64,000 nt of DNA from Lysobacter sp. yr284 (GCF_900107375.1 NZ_FNPT01000025.1:1-64000), one strand, 5' to 3'. Positions 1-9,474 are shown, counted from the stretch's first letter. Program-made: numbers and translations. The notes: generated from the letters alone by a model not told the origin.

Positions 1-683
1 GCGCGAGCAAGCTGGTGTACTACACCCGCGCCGGCGCCGAGATCGGCGTGGCCTCGACCAAGGCGTTCACCACCCAGCTGGTGGCGTTGTTCACCCTGAC
101 CGCGACCCTGGCCAAGCTGCGCGGCGCGCTCAGCGACGAACGCGAAGCCGAATACCTGGACGCGCTGCGCCATCTGCCGGGCAGCGTGCAGCACGCGCTG
201 AACCTGGAGCCGCAAGTCGCCGGCTGGGCCGAGCGCTTCGCGCCGAAGCACCACGCGCTGTTCCTGGGCCGCGGCGTGCACTACCCGATCGCGCTGGAAG
301 GCGCGCTCAAGCTCAAGGAAATCTCCTACATCCACGCCGAAGCGTATCCGGCCGGCGAACTCAAGCACGGCCCGCTGGCGCTGGTGGATGCGGCGATGCC
401 GGTGGTGGTGATCGCGCCGAACGACAAGCTGCTGGAGAAGGTGAAGTCGAACATCCAGGAAGTGCGCGCGCGCGGCGGCGAGATGTTCGTGTTCGCCGAC
501 CTGGACAGCCATTTCGGCGAATCCGAGCAGGTGCACGTGATCCGCACGCCGCGCCACGTCGGCGTGCTGTCGCCGGTGGTGCACGCGATCCCGGTGCAGA
601 TGCTGGCGTACCACGCGGCGTTGGCGCGGGGGACGGACGTGGACAAGCCGCGGAATCTGGCGAAGGCGGTTACGGTGGAGTAA
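1..683 (+). CDS. glmS: Glutamine-fructose-6-phosphate aminotransferase, C-terminal part
   Basis: The reading frame is open from the window edge (first full codon at base 3), so the glutaminase half and part of the first SIS domain lie outside. The visible 226 residues are the isomerase part. They include [15 protein letters not shown] of the first sugar-isomerase domain, then the second one with [10 protein letters not shown] and [10 protein letters not shown], which carry the family's catalytic Glu and His. The C-terminus is NLAKAVTVE, the conserved tail holding the active-site Lys. The enzyme makes glucosamine-6-phosphate for peptidoglycan and LPS in the cytoplasm. A GC-rich hairpin (arms 691-698 and 710-717) follows the stop, without a T-run. 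Confidence 0.97.
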   Translation, partial: ASKLVYYTRAGAEIGVASTKAFTTQLVALFTLTATLAKLRGALSDEREAEYLDALRHLPGSVQHALNLEPQVAGWAERFAPKHHALFLGRGVHYPIALEGALKLKEISYIHAEAYPAGELKHGPLALVDAAMPVVVIAPNDKLLEKVKSNIQEVRARGGEMFVFADLDSHFGESEQVHVIRTPRHVGVLSPVVHAIPVQMLAYHAALARGTDVDKPRNLAKAVTVE

Positions 684-1091
684 GCGGGCGGCGCCGCGGG
701 CCTTGGGCTCGCGGCGCTGGTTGCGGCTGGTGCTGCGACGGTAATAGCGACAGCAAAGGCAAGATCAAAATGGATTCCGGCGTTCGCCGGAATGACGGAG
801 TGAGAGGTGCGCAGCGATCATCCGCCAGCGCCATTCCCGATCCGTCATTCCGGCGAACGCCGGAATCCATTTTGCTTTTCGCTTCGCCCGTGCCCGGCGA
901 GAACCGAAGCGTTCCCGTCGTGCCGGGAGCCGCGGCGGCTGGCGCTGCTCTTGGTGCGGATCGCGCCGATGCCGACGCAGATCGCGCGCCGAGCGCGCCA
1001 GCCGCGCTACGTTCTCTTCACCTCCCCATGTCGCCGGCCTTACCGCCGCGCGCCTAATCTGGCGCGCATCGTTCCCGATGCAGGCATCGAC
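684..1091. other. Intergenic region with hairpin and inverted repeat
   Basis: The 408 bases between glmS and the NmrA-like gene hold no convincing gene. A GC hairpin lies at 691-717, and a long perfect inverted repeat spans 767-873. Open frames run through the stretch in several phases, but they read through the repeat and look like GC-driven noise. Confidence 0.6.
767..873. repeat. Perfect 33-bp inverted repeat (intergenic repeat family 2)
   Basis: Arm 767-799 is the exact reverse complement of arm 841-873, with a 41-base spacer. Each arm is itself internally palindromic around TTCCGGCGTTCGCCGGAA. A related copy lies at 51575-51687 and a diverged one near 15248-15340. This is a dispersed REP-like element, not a gene terminator. 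Confidence 0.85.
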
Positions 1092-1949
1092 ATGCACATC
1101 GTGTTAGGCGGAACCGGACATGTGGGCTCGGCCCTGGCGTGCGAGTTGATCGCCCGCGGCGAGCCGGTGACCGTGGTCACTCACGACCCGCGGCAGCGCG
1201 AGCCCTGGAAGACGCGCGGCGCGCAGGTGGCGCTGGCGGACGTGCACGGCACCGCCGGCCTGCGCCAGTTGTTCCGCCAGGGGCGGCGGCTGTTCCTGCT
1301 CAATCCGCCGGCCGATATCGGCAGCGACACCGACGCGGTGGAGAAGGCCAGTCTGTATTCGATCCTGGCCGCGCTGGAGGATTCGGGCCTGGAAAAGATC
1401 GTCGCCGAATCGACGTACGGCGCTCAGCCGGTGGAGCGCGCGGGCGATCTCGGCGTGCTGTACGCGATGGAACGCGCGCTGGCGGCTCAGCCGATCGCCT
1501 TCAGCACGATCCGCGCCGCGTACTACATGAGCAATTGGGACGCGTCCCTGGCCAGCGCGCGCGAGGACGGCATCGTGCGCAGCTTTCTGCCGGCGGATTT
1601 CCGCCTGCCGATGGTGGCGCCGCGCGATCTCGGCCTGGCTGCGGCCGAGCTGATGACCGCGCCGGCCGACGAGCGCGCGCTGCGCTACGTCGAAGGCCCG
1701 CGGCGTTATTCGCCGCGCGACGTGGCGGCCTGCTTCGCCAGCGCGCTGGGGCGCGAGGTCGCGGTCGAGGAAGTGCCGCGCGATCGCTGGGTCGAGGGGT
1801 TTCGCGAGCAGGGGTTCTCGCAGGCGGCGGCCGAATCGTATGCGGCGATGACCGCGTTGACGGTCGACCGACTGGAACTGGCGGACGATCCGGTGTGCGG
1901 GGCGACCGGCTTGCGCGAGTACATCGACGCGTTGGTCGCAGCGGGGTGA
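1092..1949 (+). CDS. NmrA-like NAD(P)-binding protein (atypical SDR)
   Basis: A 285-residue protein. The first residues, MHIVLGGTGHVGSALA, form a Rossmann strand-turn-helix with the GxxGxxG dinucleotide motif. Residues further on (STIRAAYYMSNW, then PADFRLPMVAPRDLG) match the NmrA / NAD(P)H-azoreductase-like group of atypical short-chain dehydrogenases, which usually lack the YxxxK catalytic pair. The substrate is unknown. The start is set at 1092 because the Rossmann strand begins there; the frame stays open upstream to 807 but crosses the inverted repeat. It stands alone between glmS and the convergent DUF2235 gene. Confidence 0.85.
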   Translation: MHIVLGGTGHVGSALACELIARGEPVTVVTHDPRQREPWKTRGAQVALADVHGTAGLRQLFRQGRRLFLLNPPADIGSDTDAVEKASLYSILAALEDSGLEKIVAESTYGAQPVERAGDLGVLYAMERALAAQPIAFSTIRAAYYMSNWDASLASAREDGIVRSFLPADFRLPMVAPRDLGLAAAELMTAPADERALRYVEGPRRYSPRDVAACFASALGREVAVEEVPRDRWVEGFREQGFSQAAAESYAAMTALTVDRLELADDPVCGATGLREYIDALVAAG

Positions 1950-1959
1950 CGCCGCGGCG

Positions 1960-3402
1960 TCAGGTCTGCGGCGGCGCAGGCGGCGCAGGCGGAGCGTCGG
2001 CCGGGTCGGGGTAATACGCCGCGAATTCGCGATGGCGCCTCAGCGCATCCGGACGATAGGCCGTCCGGCGGTCGCAGATGGTCACGCTGTGGGCCTGCAG
2101 GCGTTGCAGCACCGTGGGGTCCAGGTCGGGCCCGGGTCCGCGCGTCGCGCTCGGCCAGCCGGCGATCCGCGACAGGAACGGATACCGCTGCCGCTGCGCG
2201 AATATTTCGCAGTGCTGCAGGCCGCATGCGTCCGGGTACAGCTGCAGCTTGCTGCGGTCCAGTTGGATCGGCGGCTGCAGTTCCTCGAGTTCGTCCACCA
2301 TCCAGGCCAGCGCGATGTCCGACAGGCGCGATTCGTCTTCCGGGTAGCTGCCGCCGATGTCGGAGTGGTTGCCGGCGAACCAGCGCTGCTTGAAGCGGCA
2401 TTGCTCGACCTGCTGCCGGTTGCTGCCGCCGCCCCAGGTTACCCGGCCGAACTGGCGGCGGTTTTCGTCGATCGCCAGGGCGTGGCGGACCTGCGGGATG
2501 CGCCGATCCAGCAGTCGGTCGTAATGTTCCGAGTTCCACAACGCCAGGTGAAAGCGCGGGCCGTCGCCGCGGACATCGGCCGAGGCGTAGCGCAGCGTCG
2601 CCTTGAGGTAGGCGGCAGCGACGCCCAGGCCCAGCGTCGCCAGCGTGGCGGCGAACGCGATCCATCCGCCGCCGCCGAGCCAGGACTCGCTCGCCGCGCC
2701 GATCGCGATGGCGGCCAGGACCGAAACCAGCAGCCCGGCCAGGATCAGCAGCATGCGCGCCGGCAGCGGCAGGCCCAATGCGGCGACCGCGTCGAACACG
2801 CCGACGAATTCGGGATACACCTCGCCGTGGTCCGGGTGCTCGCCGGCGGCGTACTTGCGGCGGAAGCGGCGGGCGATGGCTTCGCGCTGGAACTCGAAGC
2901 GCTCGCGCGGATGGCCCGCGCCGTGCTCGTACACCCGGGTCACCGCTTCTTCGGCGATCGCCCGCAGCGCGCGGCCCGCCCGCGGCAGCGGGCCGCCGCG
3001 GCCGTCGCCGGTCGGCACGCCGCACAGGTTCAGTACGTTGGCGACGCAGCGCACCGTGTAGCCGCCGCGGCTGAAGCCGAACAGGAAGACCCGGTCGCCC
3101 GGTTCGTAGCGCTTGAGGATCGCTTCGTAGCAATCGACCACGTTGCGGCTGAAGCCCAAACCGAACGCCAGCCCGGCCAGCGACCTGAGCCGCTGCCACA
3201 GATTCAGGCGCACGCCGCCGGCGGCGGTGGCGGTGCCCAGGCCGGGGTCGTAGAACGCCACCTGGCGCTTGGGGTCGATGGCGCTGTCCGGGCCCACGCG
3301 GGTGGCGCGGAACAGCTTGTAGATGTTGCTCAACTGCTGGTCGGGCCGCACGCCGCCGGCCTGGCCGGTGCCGTCGGCGAAGATGAGGATGGTCTTGGGC
3401 AT
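1960..3402 (-). CDS. DUF2235 alpha/beta hydrolase (phospholipase-like)
   Basis: A 480-residue protein of the DUF2235 family, whose catalytic domain includes Tle1-type phospholipases. The N-terminus KTILIFADGTG is the family's first strand. The nucleophile elbow is GFSRGG, with Ser111. GVFDAVAALG near residue 201 and FAGNHSDIGGSYPED further on are the usual acid and His motifs. Two hydrophobic segments at about 217-236 and 247-266 suggest a membrane hairpin inside the fold. It is the last gene of a three-gene minus-strand unit behind a lipoprotein and a small helical protein. The natural lipid or ester substrate cannot be told from sequence, and no VgrG, Hcp or Rhs gene is nearby. Confidence 0.85.
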   Translation of the reverse strand: MPKTILIFADGTGQAGGVRPDQQLSNIYKLFRATRVGPDSAIDPKRQVAFYDPGLGTATAAGGVRLNLWQRLRSLAGLAFGLGFSRNVVDCYEAILKRYEPGDRVFLFGFSRGGYTVRCVANVLNLCGVPTGDGRGGPLPRAGRALRAIAEEAVTRVYEHGAGHPRERFEFQREAIARRFRRKYAAGEHPDHGEVYPEFVGVFDAVAALGLPLPARMLLILAGLLVSVLAAIAIGAASESWLGGGGWIAFAATLATLGLGVAAAYLKATLRYASADVRGDGPRFHLALWNSEHYDRLLDRRIPQVRHALAIDENRRQFGRVTWGGGSNRQQVEQCRFKQRWFAGNHSDIGGSYPEDESRLSDIALAWMVDELEELQPPIQLDRSKLQLYPDACGLQHCEIFAQRQRYPFLSRIAGWPSATRGPGPDLDPTVLQRLQAHSVTICDRRTAYRPDALRRHREFAAYYPDPADAPPAPPAPPQT

Positions 3403-3481
3403 GTCGCGCGGTCGTTGCGGCGGGTCGGGCCGGCTCCGCGCAAGCCGATGCGCGGGCGGGAGGCGTGGGCGCGGACGCGGC

Positions 3482-3883
3482 CTAGACCACGTCGGCGACG
3501 CCCTTGCCGGCCTTGACCACGGCCTTGGCGTCGCCCGACGCGAGCGCGCCGGCGAGGACCACCAGCGCGGCGACGATCTCCAGGCCCTTGCGCACCGTCT
3601 TGACCGTTTCGATGCGGGCCTTGGCGTCGGCGATGGCCTGTTCGATGTTCTGCCCGGCCTGCGCCGAGGCGTCGAGCGCCGCGCCGAGATTGACCGCGGC
3701 CACCACCGAGGCCTCGGCGCGCAGTTCCATTTCCTTGATCCGCGCGTCGGTGTACTCGTCCAGGTCCATCTTGCCGGCGGCGTAGGCTTGCCTGCTGCGG
3801 TCGCGGATGGCGTCGGCGGCGTCGTCGAGTTGGTTGGCGAGGTCGAACGCGGATTTCTTGGCTTGCGCCAGCGGGGTCGGCAT
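3482..3883 (-). CDS. Small alpha-helical hypothetical protein
   Basis: A 133-residue protein not recognised as a known family. It is predicted almost wholly helical: an amphipathic N-terminal two thirds rich in Ala, Asp and Glu, then a hydrophobic stretch GLEIVAALVVLAGALASG near residue 100 that could be a membrane or hairpin segment. It starts 15 bases after the stop of the lipoprotein gene and ends about 80 bases before the DUF2235 start, so the three genes are probably cotranscribed. A role as partner of the hydrolase is inference only. Confidence 0.7.
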   Translation of the reverse strand: MPTPLAQAKKSAFDLANQLDDAADAIRDRSRQAYAAGKMDLDEYTDARIKEMELRAEASVVAAVNLGAALDASAQAGQNIEQAIADAKARIETVKTVRKGLEIVAALVVLAGALASGDAKAVVKAGKGVADVV

Positions 3884-3898
3884 GGGAGCGCTCCGGAA

Positions 3899-4786
3899 TT
3901 AGAGGGTGGCGAAGCTCTGGCGGATCGACTTGAGGTCTGCGGAGGCCTTGCGCAGGGTAGCCTGGAGCTGCTTGTCGCCGAGGCGGTCCACGTTCCGCAG
4001 CAGCGCGCTGTGCGCCGCGCGCACCTGGGCGAGCCCTTCGGCCGCGGCTTTCTGCGCCTTCAGCGCATCGGCCTGCGCGGCCTTGTCGATGCGCGCGGTG
4101 CGCCGCAGCAGCGTCACGACCGCGTCGCGCCGCGCGGGGGTGAGTTCGCTGTCGCCCTTGAGTTCGGCCGTCCACGCGGCTTCGCGCAGTTCCGATTGCG
4201 TGTCGTAGTTTTTGGCTTCGTCGCGCAACACGATGCCGTAGGCCTCGGTAGCCAGCTCCATCGCCTCGAGCAGCTTGTCCATGTCCTGGCCGTTGCGCTC
4301 GACCATGTGCTTGACGTCCTTGGCCTGCTGCGCGGCCAGCGCCCAGTCGGCCACGCGCCGGGCGATGTTGCTGTAGGCCTGCACGTGGCCGGCGTCGATG
4401 TGCAGATCTTCGGAAGCGACGATGGCATCGGAGACCTTGCCCAACTCGGCCGACACCGAATACGCGTCCTCGCCCGCCAGCAGCGCCAGCGCGGCCAGGT
4501 AGCCGGTGGTCGTGGCGTGCAGCTTGAGCAGGGTGTCCTTGTCGCGCGCGCTGACCGTGCGCAGGTTCTGCAGTTTCGTGCGCAGCGGGTCGTAGCGCTT
4601 GTCCGGCGGCAGGTCGGCCAGCTGCCGGTCGGCGCTGGTGACATAGCGTTCGGTCACGCCCTGGTAGCCGGTCATGCGCGCCGAGGTGCCGGCGAACTCG
4701 CGCACCGGGCCGAGGTTGACGCAGCCGCACAACAGCGCGGCCAGGACCAGGCTGCCGGCGCAGCCGATTTGCCTCAAGGCAAGCAT
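3899..4786 (-). CDS. Predicted lipoprotein, helical, function unknown
   Basis: About 295 residues. The N-terminus has a basic start, a hydrophobic core and the sequence AALLCGC, a plausible lipobox with the last Cys as the lipidated residue. The rest is helical and charged (many Lys, Asp, Glu, Ala), without a recognised domain. The start at 4786 is preferred because GGGGA sits about six bases upstream. In-frame ATGs also exist at 4792 and 4825, but the longer versions would put extra residues before the signal peptide. It is the first gene of the minus-strand unit and faces the paralogue array across a shared promoter region. Confidence 0.75.
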   Translation of the reverse strand: MLALRQIGCAGSLVLAALLCGCVNLGPVREFAGTSARMTGYQGVTERYVTSADRQLADLPPDKRYDPLRTKLQNLRTVSARDKDTLLKLHATTTGYLAALALLAGEDAYSVSAELGKVSDAIVASEDLHIDAGHVQAYSNIARRVADWALAAQQAKDVKHMVERNGQDMDKLLEAMELATEAYGIVLRDEAKNYDTQSELREAAWTAELKGDSELTPARRDAVVTLLRRTARIDKAAQADALKAQKAAAEGLAQVRAAHSALLRNVDRLGDKQLQATLRKASADLKSIRQSFATL

Positions 4787-5168
4787 GAGCATTCCCCAGT
4801 GAGATGTCGCGGACGGTCGATCCATTCAACCGCCGGACGGCGTGGCTTGCCTGCCGGCGCGTTTGCGAAGTCGTGGTGCTGCGTAGGGTCATACGGATTG
4901 GCGCGGGCGTACCGGCCGTATCGGGCGCCCGTGGATTGCGGCGGCGCCGTTGGCCGCGCGGGCGGGCCGGGCGGACGCGGCCGCCGGCGCGTCCGCGATG
5001 TTTCATTTCTGAAATGTCCTGCCCGACGCGGCAGCGGCGTTTGTTCGGGGGTGACCGGCGCGTCCGCATACCTGCATCGGGCGGCTCGGTCGAACACCAC
5101 AGGCAATGGAGCGCGGCGCCGCAAGCGCCGCGATGGCGGCGCTTTGCGCCGGGCACAGGGAGAGGTAT
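4787..5168. promoter_or_regulatory. Divergent intergenic region with a 13-bp palindrome
   Basis: The 382 bases between the lipoprotein gene and the first array gene should carry both promoters. A short palindrome, CATTTC-T-GAAATG, lies at 5004-5016 in one of the few AT-richer patches, and could be an operator. I could not identify confident -35/-10 boxes on either strand. Confidence 0.4.
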
Positions 5169-7637
5169 ATGCCGCTGGGACGCTTGCTCAATCTCAATCA
5201 GATCGTCGCCGGCGTGCGTCCGGCGCCCGCGGCCGTGTCGGTCGCCGCGCCGATCCGGATTCCCGGCGTCGTGGTCGCGCCGCCGGTGCATGCCGCCACG
5301 CCGGTGGTGGTGGCGCCGCCCGCGCAAGCTGCGCCGGCCCAGCCCACGCCGGCCCAGCCGGCGCCGACGGTGCGGGTCGCGCCGCCGTTCATGCCCGGCG
5401 CGGCGCTGCGGGTGAACCCGGCGATCGTGCGCGCGCAGCCGGCGATCGTCGCCCAACTGGAAGGCCGCACGCTGCGGCCGCGCCTGGACGTGCTGCGTCC
5501 GGGCCTGCTGCCGAACGCCGGCGGCGGCATCGCCCGCGCCGATTCGGCCTATCCGATCAGCCCGAACGCGACGCCCGACGACCGCTGCGTATTCGAGGAC
5601 GCGAAGAACCCGCAGCAACGCTACTGGCTGCCGCGCTTTCGCCTGCGCAGCGCCGGCGGCCAGTACGAGATCAAGATCGCCCAGGGCCAGGACGGCCTGT
5701 GGGCGGTGAGCCTGGCGCTGGAGGCGTTTCCCGCGCCGGAGATCGCCGAAGCCGCGCGCACGATGGTGATGATGGGGATCAACCGCAGCGCGGTGATCGC
5801 GTACCGCGCGCCGGGCACCTCGATCGAGCAACGCCTGCCGGTGGCCGAGCTGATCGACGATCCGCGCGGCGGTTGCGTGGCGATGCTGCACCTGAGCCTG
5901 GCCGAGCGCGACGGCCTGTTGCGCGCGTTCATGGCCGCCGATGCGCAGTGCCGGCTGATCGTCTCGCGCGGCTACACCGTGGCGGTGCCGCGTCCGGCCG
6001 AGACCGCGCCGGACGCGCCCAAGCGCCAGCTGATGATGGTCAAGGGCCAGATGCAGCTGCTGCGCGCGCCGGCGGCGATGTTGCGCGCGCAGGCCATGGT
6101 CGCGGAGGTGGCGCCGCCGCCTCCGCCGGGCGTGGCCGCAGCCCGGCTCGCGCCGGGCGCGCTGAAGGCCGCGGCGATCCGTCCGATCGGCGGCGAGTCG
6201 ATCATCGCCGGCGACGAGGTGTTCCCGCGCAAGCCGTTCCCGCGGCCGCGGCCGATGCCGTTCCCGCGCCCGCAGCCCGAGCCGCAGCCGCAGCCGCAAC
6301 CCGCGCCGGAACTGCGCTACGACATTTCCAACCAACTGCAGGACTGCGCCATCGCCCTGCTGTTCGAGCCGCAGCTGCATCCCTACCTGTATCCGGCCGG
6401 CAGCAACACCGGCGCGCAGGCGACGCGCTGGGTCGTGCACGCGCTGCGCTATCCGGCCGACAGCGGCCGCGTCCACGCCTATTTCCAGGACATGAACGAT
6501 CCGGCGCGGATCTACTACCTGCCCGATTCGTTCAAGCTCGCCCGCCGCGGCGACGCGCCGCACGCGCCGGCGCTGGTGTTCCAGGTCGACCAGGGCGACA
6601 ACGCCGAGCAGGCGATGGTCGACTTGACCTGCGAAGTGCGCCCGGTCACCGACGGCGAGCGCCTGCTGGCTGCGCGCCGCGCCCTGGCCGACAAGGTGCC
6701 GGCGAGCGCCGACAACCCCAACCGCGAGTTCGAACTGCGCCTGCTGCGCGCCAGCTCGAGCTTGCAGATGTCGCTGCTGCGCAACGGCGCGGTGCGTTCG
6801 CAGGCGGTGCCGGCGACGATCGACTGGGACAACGGCTTCACCCTCAACGAGCGCTTCGAGTTCAAGGACTTCCAGGACGTGTTCGGCGTGCTGATGACCG
6901 CCGGCGGCGCGTCCAACCTGCTGCAGGGCAGCGTGGTGGTGGCCAGCGGCGTCAACGAGAACGTGATGGTGCCGGTCAAGCTCAATTTCGCCGACATGGA
7001 AGGCGAGCTGTTCCGCTCGATCGAGACGCCCGACGCGCAGACCGGCGCGGTCGCGGTCAAGTTGATCAACGTCACCGAGAGCACCCTGCGCATCACCCAG
7101 CTGCCGGTGTGGATCACCCGCGGCGAAGGCCTGGTGGAAGGGCGCATCGAAGGCATGGACCTGAGCCAGCCGGTGGAGATCGCGCCCGAGCAGGGCCGCG
7201 ACTTCGTGGTCCAGCCGGCCTCGCCGCCGGCCGGCCCGCTGCCGGCCGACGCGATCTTCAACACCGCCTCGGTGCGCACGATCCCCGACGGCGAGGCGAT
7301 CCTCAAGTACACCCTGGACGACCGCATCGACCAGGAAACCGTGCGCGCGGTAACGGTGATGACCGCGCCGGAAGTGCTGGCCAACGCCGGCGGCGAAGGC
7401 GGCGAGATCCTCAACATCGTGGTCGAGTTCCGCGGCAACCGCCGGGTGGTGCTCGGCGCGGCCACCACCAGCGCCGACATCGAGGTGCCGGTGCCGCTGA
7501 TGGACATCCTGTTGCGCAAGGACAGCGAGGGCTTCTACGAGTACCGCCAGACCGTGGTGTACAAGTCCGGGCAGAAGGCGCCGGCCACGCCGTGGCGCCG
7601 CGACGACGCCGGCGTGCTGTTCGTGACGGCGCTCTGA
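5169..7637 (+). CDS. Paralogue-array protein A (two modules, Pro-rich linkers)
   Basis: An 822-residue protein of no family I recognise. The ATG at 5169 follows GGGAGAGG. Residues about 15-90 are Pro/Ala/Val-rich. A first module has RYWLP near residue 151 and LHLSLAERDGLLRAF near 239. A Pro/Gln-rich linker (about 351-380) follows, then a second module with RIYYLPDSF near 446 and LQMSLLRNGAV near 531. The C-terminal 80 residues (NIVVEFRGN, EFYEYRQ-like strands near 747-800) resemble the beta repeats of D-F. There is no signal peptide. It is the first gene of the plus-strand unit, and gene B starts one base after its stop. Confidence 0.75.
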   Translation: MPLGRLLNLNQIVAGVRPAPAAVSVAAPIRIPGVVVAPPVHAATPVVVAPPAQAAPAQPTPAQPAPTVRVAPPFMPGAALRVNPAIVRAQPAIVAQLEGRTLRPRLDVLRPGLLPNAGGGIARADSAYPISPNATPDDRCVFEDAKNPQQRYWLPRFRLRSAGGQYEIKIAQGQDGLWAVSLALEAFPAPEIAEAARTMVMMGINRSAVIAYRAPGTSIEQRLPVAELIDDPRGGCVAMLHLSLAERDGLLRAFMAADAQCRLIVSRGYTVAVPRPAETAPDAPKRQLMMVKGQMQLLRAPAAMLRAQAMVAEVAPPPPPGVAAARLAPGALKAAAIRPIGGESIIAGDEVFPRKPFPRPRPMPFPRPQPEPQPQPQPAPELRYDISNQLQDCAIALLFEPQLHPYLYPAGSNTGAQATRWVVHALRYPADSGRVHAYFQDMNDPARIYYLPDSFKLARRGDAPHAPALVFQVDQGDNAEQAMVDLTCEVRPVTDGERLLAARRALADKVPASADNPNREFELRLLRASSSLQMSLLRNGAVRSQAVPATIDWDNGFTLNERFEFKDFQDVFGVLMTAGGASNLLQGSVVVASGVNENVMVPVKLNFADMEGELFRSIETPDAQTGAVAVKLINVTESTLRITQLPVWITRGEGLVEGRIEGMDLSQPVEIAPEQGRDFVVQPASPPAGPLPADAIFNTASVRTIPDGEAILKYTLDDRIDQETVRAVTVMTAPEVLANAGGEGGEILNIVVEFRGNRRVVLGAATTSADIEVPVPLMDILLRKDSEGFYEYRQTVVYKSGQKAPATPWRRDDAGVLFVTAL

Positions 7638-7638
7638 C

Positions 7639-9444
7639 ATGTCCTTCGCCGCCCGCCCCGACTGGCGCTCGCCGTTGCCGATCGCGCAACGCCTGGCCTA
7701 CGCCGCCTACGACCAGCCCGGACGTTTCCTGCTGCCGCCGCAGGCGCTGGTGGCCGGCCGCGTCGAAGGCGGTTCGCCGCTGCGGCTGGACATCGTCCAG
7801 CAGGACCGCGGCAACGCGCTGGCGCGCTATTCGATCCTGTCGCTGGCCTTCGCCGCCGACTTCGGCCTGGACCCCGCGCGCCGGGCCGCGTTCGAGCTCG
7901 GCCAGCGCGTGCAGCTGGCGCCGCTGCCGGTGGAAGGCGGCTGGCTGCGGCTCAACGCGGTGCAGGCGCTGGACCTGCCGCCGGCGCTGGACGAACTGCT
8001 GCCGCTGGACGCGGCCAGCCTGAGCGCGATGAACCTGGCCGTGCGCCTGGATAGCGCCGGCACCGACCTGTTCGTGGCGGCGCTGCAGCGCGGCCTGCTC
8101 GCGGTCGGCGCCAGCGCCTGGCTGCGCGTGCGCGGCGTGGCCGAGCGGGCGCCGCTGAGCCTCGCCTTCGATCCGGCCGCCCTGCTCGCCGCGGTGCGCG
8201 GCCTGAGCGGCGGCGCCGACGAGATCGACGCCGCGCTGCTGCGCCAGCGCCTGATCGACGCGCCGCAACTGCTCGGGCTCGGCTTACCCGAACGCTCTGG
8301 CGAGGTGCCCGCGAGCGTGCTCGCCGACGCGGTACTCGACCGCATCGCCGCGCGCCTGGCCGCGCCGAAACCCTCGCCGGCCGACGCCGCGCCCGGCGTG
8401 CGGCTGGTGTTCGATCCGGCGGCGATGGCCTCCGGCCGGGTGCAGTGGAACCTCGCCGATGCGTTGCTGGCGCCGCGCCTGCTGATCCTGGAGGCCGACC
8501 CGCTCGGCCCGCTGCGCACGCTGCCGGCCGGCGAACTGCACGACGCGGTGGTGCGCCGCTTCGATGCGCGCGCCCTGGCCAGCGGCTGGCGCAGCCTCAG
8601 CGTGCGCGCCAACCTGCCCGAGCGGCGCATCGGCGTGATGACCTCGCAGGTGGACGTGCAGGTGCCGGCGCGGCCGCCGGCGCGCATGACCACGCTCAAG
8701 GCCAGCGCGCCGCTGGCGGCGTCCGACAAGCCGGTCGCGCTGGACCTGCGCCTGTCGCCTAGCGAGCCGCTGGCCTACCAGTGGCAGACCAGCGCGGTGG
8801 TGCTCAGCGACGGCCGCGCGGAAACCCTCAAGGGCCCGCTGCGCAGCGGCGAACGCGAACACCTGCTGGTCGGCCCCGACGACTTCGGCCTGCGCCTGCT
8901 GCCGGTGGAGGCCGAGCCGGCGTTCCTGCAGCAGGCCGACATCGAGGTCGAATGCTTCGGCACCCGCAAGGGCAAGCCGTGGAGCGCGCGCGGGCCGCTC
9001 GACGCGGCGCGGCCCGCGCTGGCCTTCGCCGTGCCGTTCGATGTCGACGACGCGCAGATCCGCGCGCTGGCGCGCGCCCGCGACGGCGGCGCGCAGCGGC
9101 CGATGGCGCCGCAGCCGGCCGACGGCCTGCGCCTGGACGCCTTCAGTTTCGACGGCAGCGGTTCGCGCGAACTGGCGCTGAGCTGCGAGTTCGACGACGA
9201 CGCGCGCCAGTGCGCCATCGAGATCGCGCCGGAGGACGGCATCGACGATCCGTTGCGGCGCAAGCGCCTGAGCTTCACCCGCGCGCGGCCGCAGCAGGAC
9301 TGGGGCTGGCTGGCGCTGTCGCCGTTCCGCAGCGGCTATCGCTGGCGCTGGAACGCGCAGGCGCCGTGGTCGCCGGTGCTGCAGCCCGATGCGCCGCTGC
9401 GCTTGCGCAGCAGCCAGGCCGCGCTGGCGGCGACGGCCGGTTGA
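7639..9444 (+). CDS. Paralogue-array protein B
   Basis: A 601-residue protein, unrecognised by family name. It starts one base after the stop of A, which implies translational coupling. The shared module is visible as RFLLPPQALV near residue 29 and MNLAVRLDSAGTDLFVAAL near residue 131. The remaining 450 residues are beta-rich and Ala/Arg/Leu-heavy, with strands such as ADIEVECFGTRKG that resemble the repeats of D-F but are more diverged. There is no signal peptide or membrane segment. Confidence 0.72.
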   Translation: MSFAARPDWRSPLPIAQRLAYAAYDQPGRFLLPPQALVAGRVEGGSPLRLDIVQQDRGNALARYSILSLAFAADFGLDPARRAAFELGQRVQLAPLPVEGGWLRLNAVQALDLPPALDELLPLDAASLSAMNLAVRLDSAGTDLFVAALQRGLLAVGASAWLRVRGVAERAPLSLAFDPAALLAAVRGLSGGADEIDAALLRQRLIDAPQLLGLGLPERSGEVPASVLADAVLDRIAARLAAPKPSPADAAPGVRLVFDPAAMASGRVQWNLADALLAPRLLILEADPLGPLRTLPAGELHDAVVRRFDARALASGWRSLSVRANLPERRIGVMTSQVDVQVPARPPARMTTLKASAPLAASDKPVALDLRLSPSEPLAYQWQTSAVVLSDGRAETLKGPLRSGEREHLLVGPDDFGLRLLPVEAEPAFLQQADIEVECFGTRKGKPWSARGPLDAARPALAFAVPFDVDDAQIRALARARDGGAQRPMAPQPADGLRLDAFSFDGSGSRELALSCEFDDDARQCAIEIAPEDGIDDPLRRKRLSFTRARPQQDWGWLALSPFRSGYRWRWNAQAPWSPVLQPDAPLRLRSSQAALAATAG

Positions 9445-9474
9445 TTGATCGCACATCATCACAGGAAGGATCGA

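Noticed and set aside
3323-8023. Very long open frames opposite or across the true genes, including a 1566-codon plus frame here and a 1436-codon minus frame over 3330-7640
   Set aside because: They cross gene boundaries and repeats, have Arg/Ala/Gly-rich composition without any recognisable motif, and arise because stop codons are rare in high-GC DNA.
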